From positions 1-7,008 of the forward strand of contig JAJRYM010000058.1 in NCBI GenBank assembly GCA_024275775.1: a DNA stretch of 7,008 nucleotides, in the 5' to 3' direction. This document shows, piece by piece, positions 6,112-7,008 of this stretch. The notes beneath the pieces were generated by a model, which had not been told where the DNA came from, did not search any database, and saw nothing but the letters and a program-made list of their open reading frames with translations. How positions within the stretch are numbered: the first letter of the stretch is position 1; each line of letters starts with the position of its first letter. The position numbers and the translations under genes are program-made. This DNA comes from Nitrospirota bacterium. GTDB taxonomy: Bacteria > Nitrospinota_A > UBA7883 > JACRGQ01.

Positions 6112-6160
6112 CCTGTCATGGCGAGATCCTGCCCTTGGCGGGGTCGTGGCCATCTCTCTT
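6112..6160. repeat. Dispersed hairpin repeat, copy 1
   Basis: This 49-bp unit begins CCTGTCATGGCGAG and ends CGTGGCCATCTCTCTT. It resembles the TGTCATTGCGAG...CGTGGCAATCTC intergenic repeat common in many bacterial genomes. The core GATCCTGCC (6125-6133), loop CTT, GGCGGGGTC (6137-6145) forms a 9-bp hairpin that includes two G-T pairs. The unit begins 11 bases after the transporter stop codon. Confidence 0.7.
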
Positions 6161-6206
6161 CTCACGAAACCGCCACACCCGCCTTTACGAGGCGCGCTTC
6201 ACCTTA
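6161..6206. other. 46-bp spacer between the two repeat copies
   Basis: The spacer has no coding signal. It includes a short hairpin, CGCCT (6180-6184) and AGGCG (6190-6194), with a 5-base loop. With the flanking repeats it could form one larger composite element of about 146 bp (6112-6257). Confidence 0.4.
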
Positions 6207-6257
6207 CCTGTCTTTGCGAATTCCCCGCCAAGGGCGGGGAACGTGGCAATCTCTCTT
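6207..6257. repeat. Dispersed hairpin repeat, copy 2
   Basis: This 51-bp unit begins CCTGTCTTTGCGAA and ends CGTGGCAATCTCTCTT, in the same orientation as copy 1. The core TTCCCCGCC (6221-6229), loop AAG, GGCGGGGAA (6233-6241) is a perfect 9-bp hairpin. Outer flanks match copy 1 closely. The loop triplet is the reverse complement of that in copy 1. Confidence 0.72.
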
Positions 6258-6275
6258 AGGCACAACGTAAGCCGT

Positions 6276-6318
6276 AAAAAATCCCTTCCTTGTGAACGCA
6301 AGCGAACGTAAGGAAGGG
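6276..6318 (-). terminator. Rho-independent terminator of tyrA
   Basis: Read on the minus strand, CCCTTCCTT (6318-6310) pairs perfectly with AAGGAAGGG (6291-6283) around an 18-base loop. A single A and then six T (6281-6276) follow at once. It starts 24 bases past the tyrA stop, so tyrA appears to end its transcription unit. Confidence 0.75.
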
Positions 6319-6324
6319 AAAAAG

Positions 6325-6343
6325 GGAAGGTTTTCCTTTTTTT
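6325..6343 (+). terminator. Weak terminator-like hairpin for plus-strand transcripts
   Basis: On the plus strand GGAAGG (6325-6330), loop TTTT, CCTTTT is followed by further T, giving seven T in all at 6337-6343. The stem is short and partly G-T. It could stop read-through from the transporter gene, but lies more than 200 bases past its stop codon and overlaps the end of tyrA. Confidence 0.28.
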
Positions 6344-7008
6344 CAGAAAAGCCTTTTGCGGAACGCGTTCGACTTGTGGAAGATGGCGATGAGCCGTTCC
6401 CTGTCGCCGTCGTCTATGGCGGAAGCTATTTCCTCGCACTGCTCTTTAACCATCCCCATCTGTCGGGTGAGAATCTCGGCGTTTGTCAGCGCCACGTCGG
6501 CCCACATTTCGGGCGGGCTGGATGCAATCCGAGTGAAATCCCGGAACCCCCCGGCGGCGTAGTTAATGAGATCCTGTTCCTCCTGCATATCGCAAACGGC
6601 GTTTACCAGCGCAAACACGACCATGTGCGGAAGATGGCTTACCGCGCCGAAAACCCGATCGTGCTTTTCGGCGTCCATGCGAATAGTATCCATGCCGGCG
6701 CGTCGCCAGAACGTTTCCAGCTTTTCAAGCATCCCCGAAGGGGTTGAAGCCGTCGGAGTAACGATACATTTGTGGCCGTCGAAAAGTTTCTCGAAAGAAG
6801 CTTCCGCGCCCGATTTTTCCGTCCCGGCTATCGGGTGCGAACCGATAAACGTAAACCGCCCGCCAGCTATTTTTTCCGCCACCTCGACGATTTCCCGCTT
6901 GGTGGAAGCCGCATCCGTAACAAGCGCGTCCGGCGAAACGTGGGAAGCGATTTGCTCGAGCGTCGGCAAAACGCTTAAAGCCGGCCCGCACAGGAAAACC
7001 GCGTCCGC
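6343..7008 (-). CDS. tyrA: Prephenate dehydrogenase, C-terminal 221 residues; N-terminus beyond the right edge
   Basis: This NAD(P)-dependent enzyme oxidatively decarboxylates prephenate to 4-hydroxyphenylpyruvate (or arogenate to tyrosine) in the cytosol for tyrosine synthesis. The visible part opens within the Rossmann domain (ADAVFLCGPA, then TDAASTKREIV at 31-41). It continues with the signature GSHPIAGTEKSG (56-67) holding the catalytic His58, then VSHLPH (123-128) and GGFRDFTRIA (153-162), whose Arg residues bind the substrate carboxylate in the family. The missing N-terminus should hold the GxGxxGG nucleotide-binding loop, about 60 residues. The protein ends at RKRLF with no fused ACT or mutase domain, so it is the short monofunctional type. 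A strong terminator follows the stop. The start codon lies outside the window; TTG 6969 is internal because the frame and the conserved sequence continue to the edge. Confidence 0.93.
   Translation of the reverse strand, partial: ADAVFLCGPALSVLPTLEQIASHVSPDALVTDAASTKREIVEVAEKIAGGRFTFIGSHPIAGTEKSGAEASFEKLFDGHKCIVTPTASTPSGMLEKLETFWRRAGMDTIRMDAEKHDRVFGAVSHLPHMVVFALVNAVCDMQEEQDLINYAAGGFRDFTRIASSPPEMWADVALTNAEILTRQMGMVKEQCEEIASAIDDGDRERLIAIFHKSNAFRKRLF

Noticed and set aside
6112..6257. CRISPR array
   Set aside because: Only two diverged units with hairpin cores and one spacer; the form matches an extragenic palindromic repeat, not a CRISPR repeat-spacer array.
5981..6259. 92-codon plus-strand frame running into the repeats
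   Set aside because: It starts inside the transporter gene in another frame and is mostly repeat DNA; no SD.

Overview
This window reads as an ordinary chromosomal stretch of a moderately GC-rich, Gram-negative-type bacterium. Full-length CDSs are tightly spaced on both strands. Strong Shine-Dalgarno (SD) sequences precede some genes, such as those near 193-200 and 2741-2750. The iron-sulfur-rich flavoprotein and a dispersed repeat of the TGTCATTGCGAG...CGTGGCAATCTC kind fit an anaerobic or microaerophilic lineage (Deltaproteobacteria, Nitrospirota or Nitrospinota). That placement is an inference and the sequence alone does not settle it. No tRNA, rRNA, CRISPR array, transposase or phage gene was found.

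Layout. (i) 1-186, minus: 5' part of a chorismate-mutase gene, probably pheA, starting at TTG and running off the left edge. (ii) 187-340: divergent control region. (iii) 341-2197, plus: a soluble hybrid sensor histidine kinase with the order degenerate receiver, PAS, HisKA, HATPase, receiver. (iv) 2202-2600, minus: a 132-residue protein of unknown function, convergent with the kinase and with its own extended -10 promoter. (v) 2601-2751: a second divergent control region. (vi) 2752-4557, plus: a 601-residue GltD-like FAD/NAD(P) oxidoreductase with iron-sulfur domains at both ends. (vii) 4579-5382, minus: a membrane-anchored alpha/beta hydrolase. (viii) 5421-6101, plus: a short CDF-like cation transporter, possibly leaderless. 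(ix) 6102-6342: non-coding DNA with two diverged copies of a hairpin-bearing repeat and a terminator. (x) 6343-7008, minus: 3' part of tyrA (prephenate dehydrogenase), running off the right edge.

How the genes relate. The two edge genes both act on the chorismate-to-Phe/Tyr branch and point the same way. They are separated by about 6 kb of single-gene units on alternating strands with no evident link to aromatic synthesis. The middle genes do not form an operon; each has a neighbour on the opposite strand. No defence island, biosynthetic cluster or obviously new multi-gene system is visible. The points most worth a second look are the degenerate receiver and uncertain start of the kinase, the doubly Fe-S-flanked GltD-like enzyme without a GltB partner, the short CDF-like transporter with its Cys-rich tail and leaderless-looking start, and the paired repeats whose hairpin cores look inverted relative to each other.
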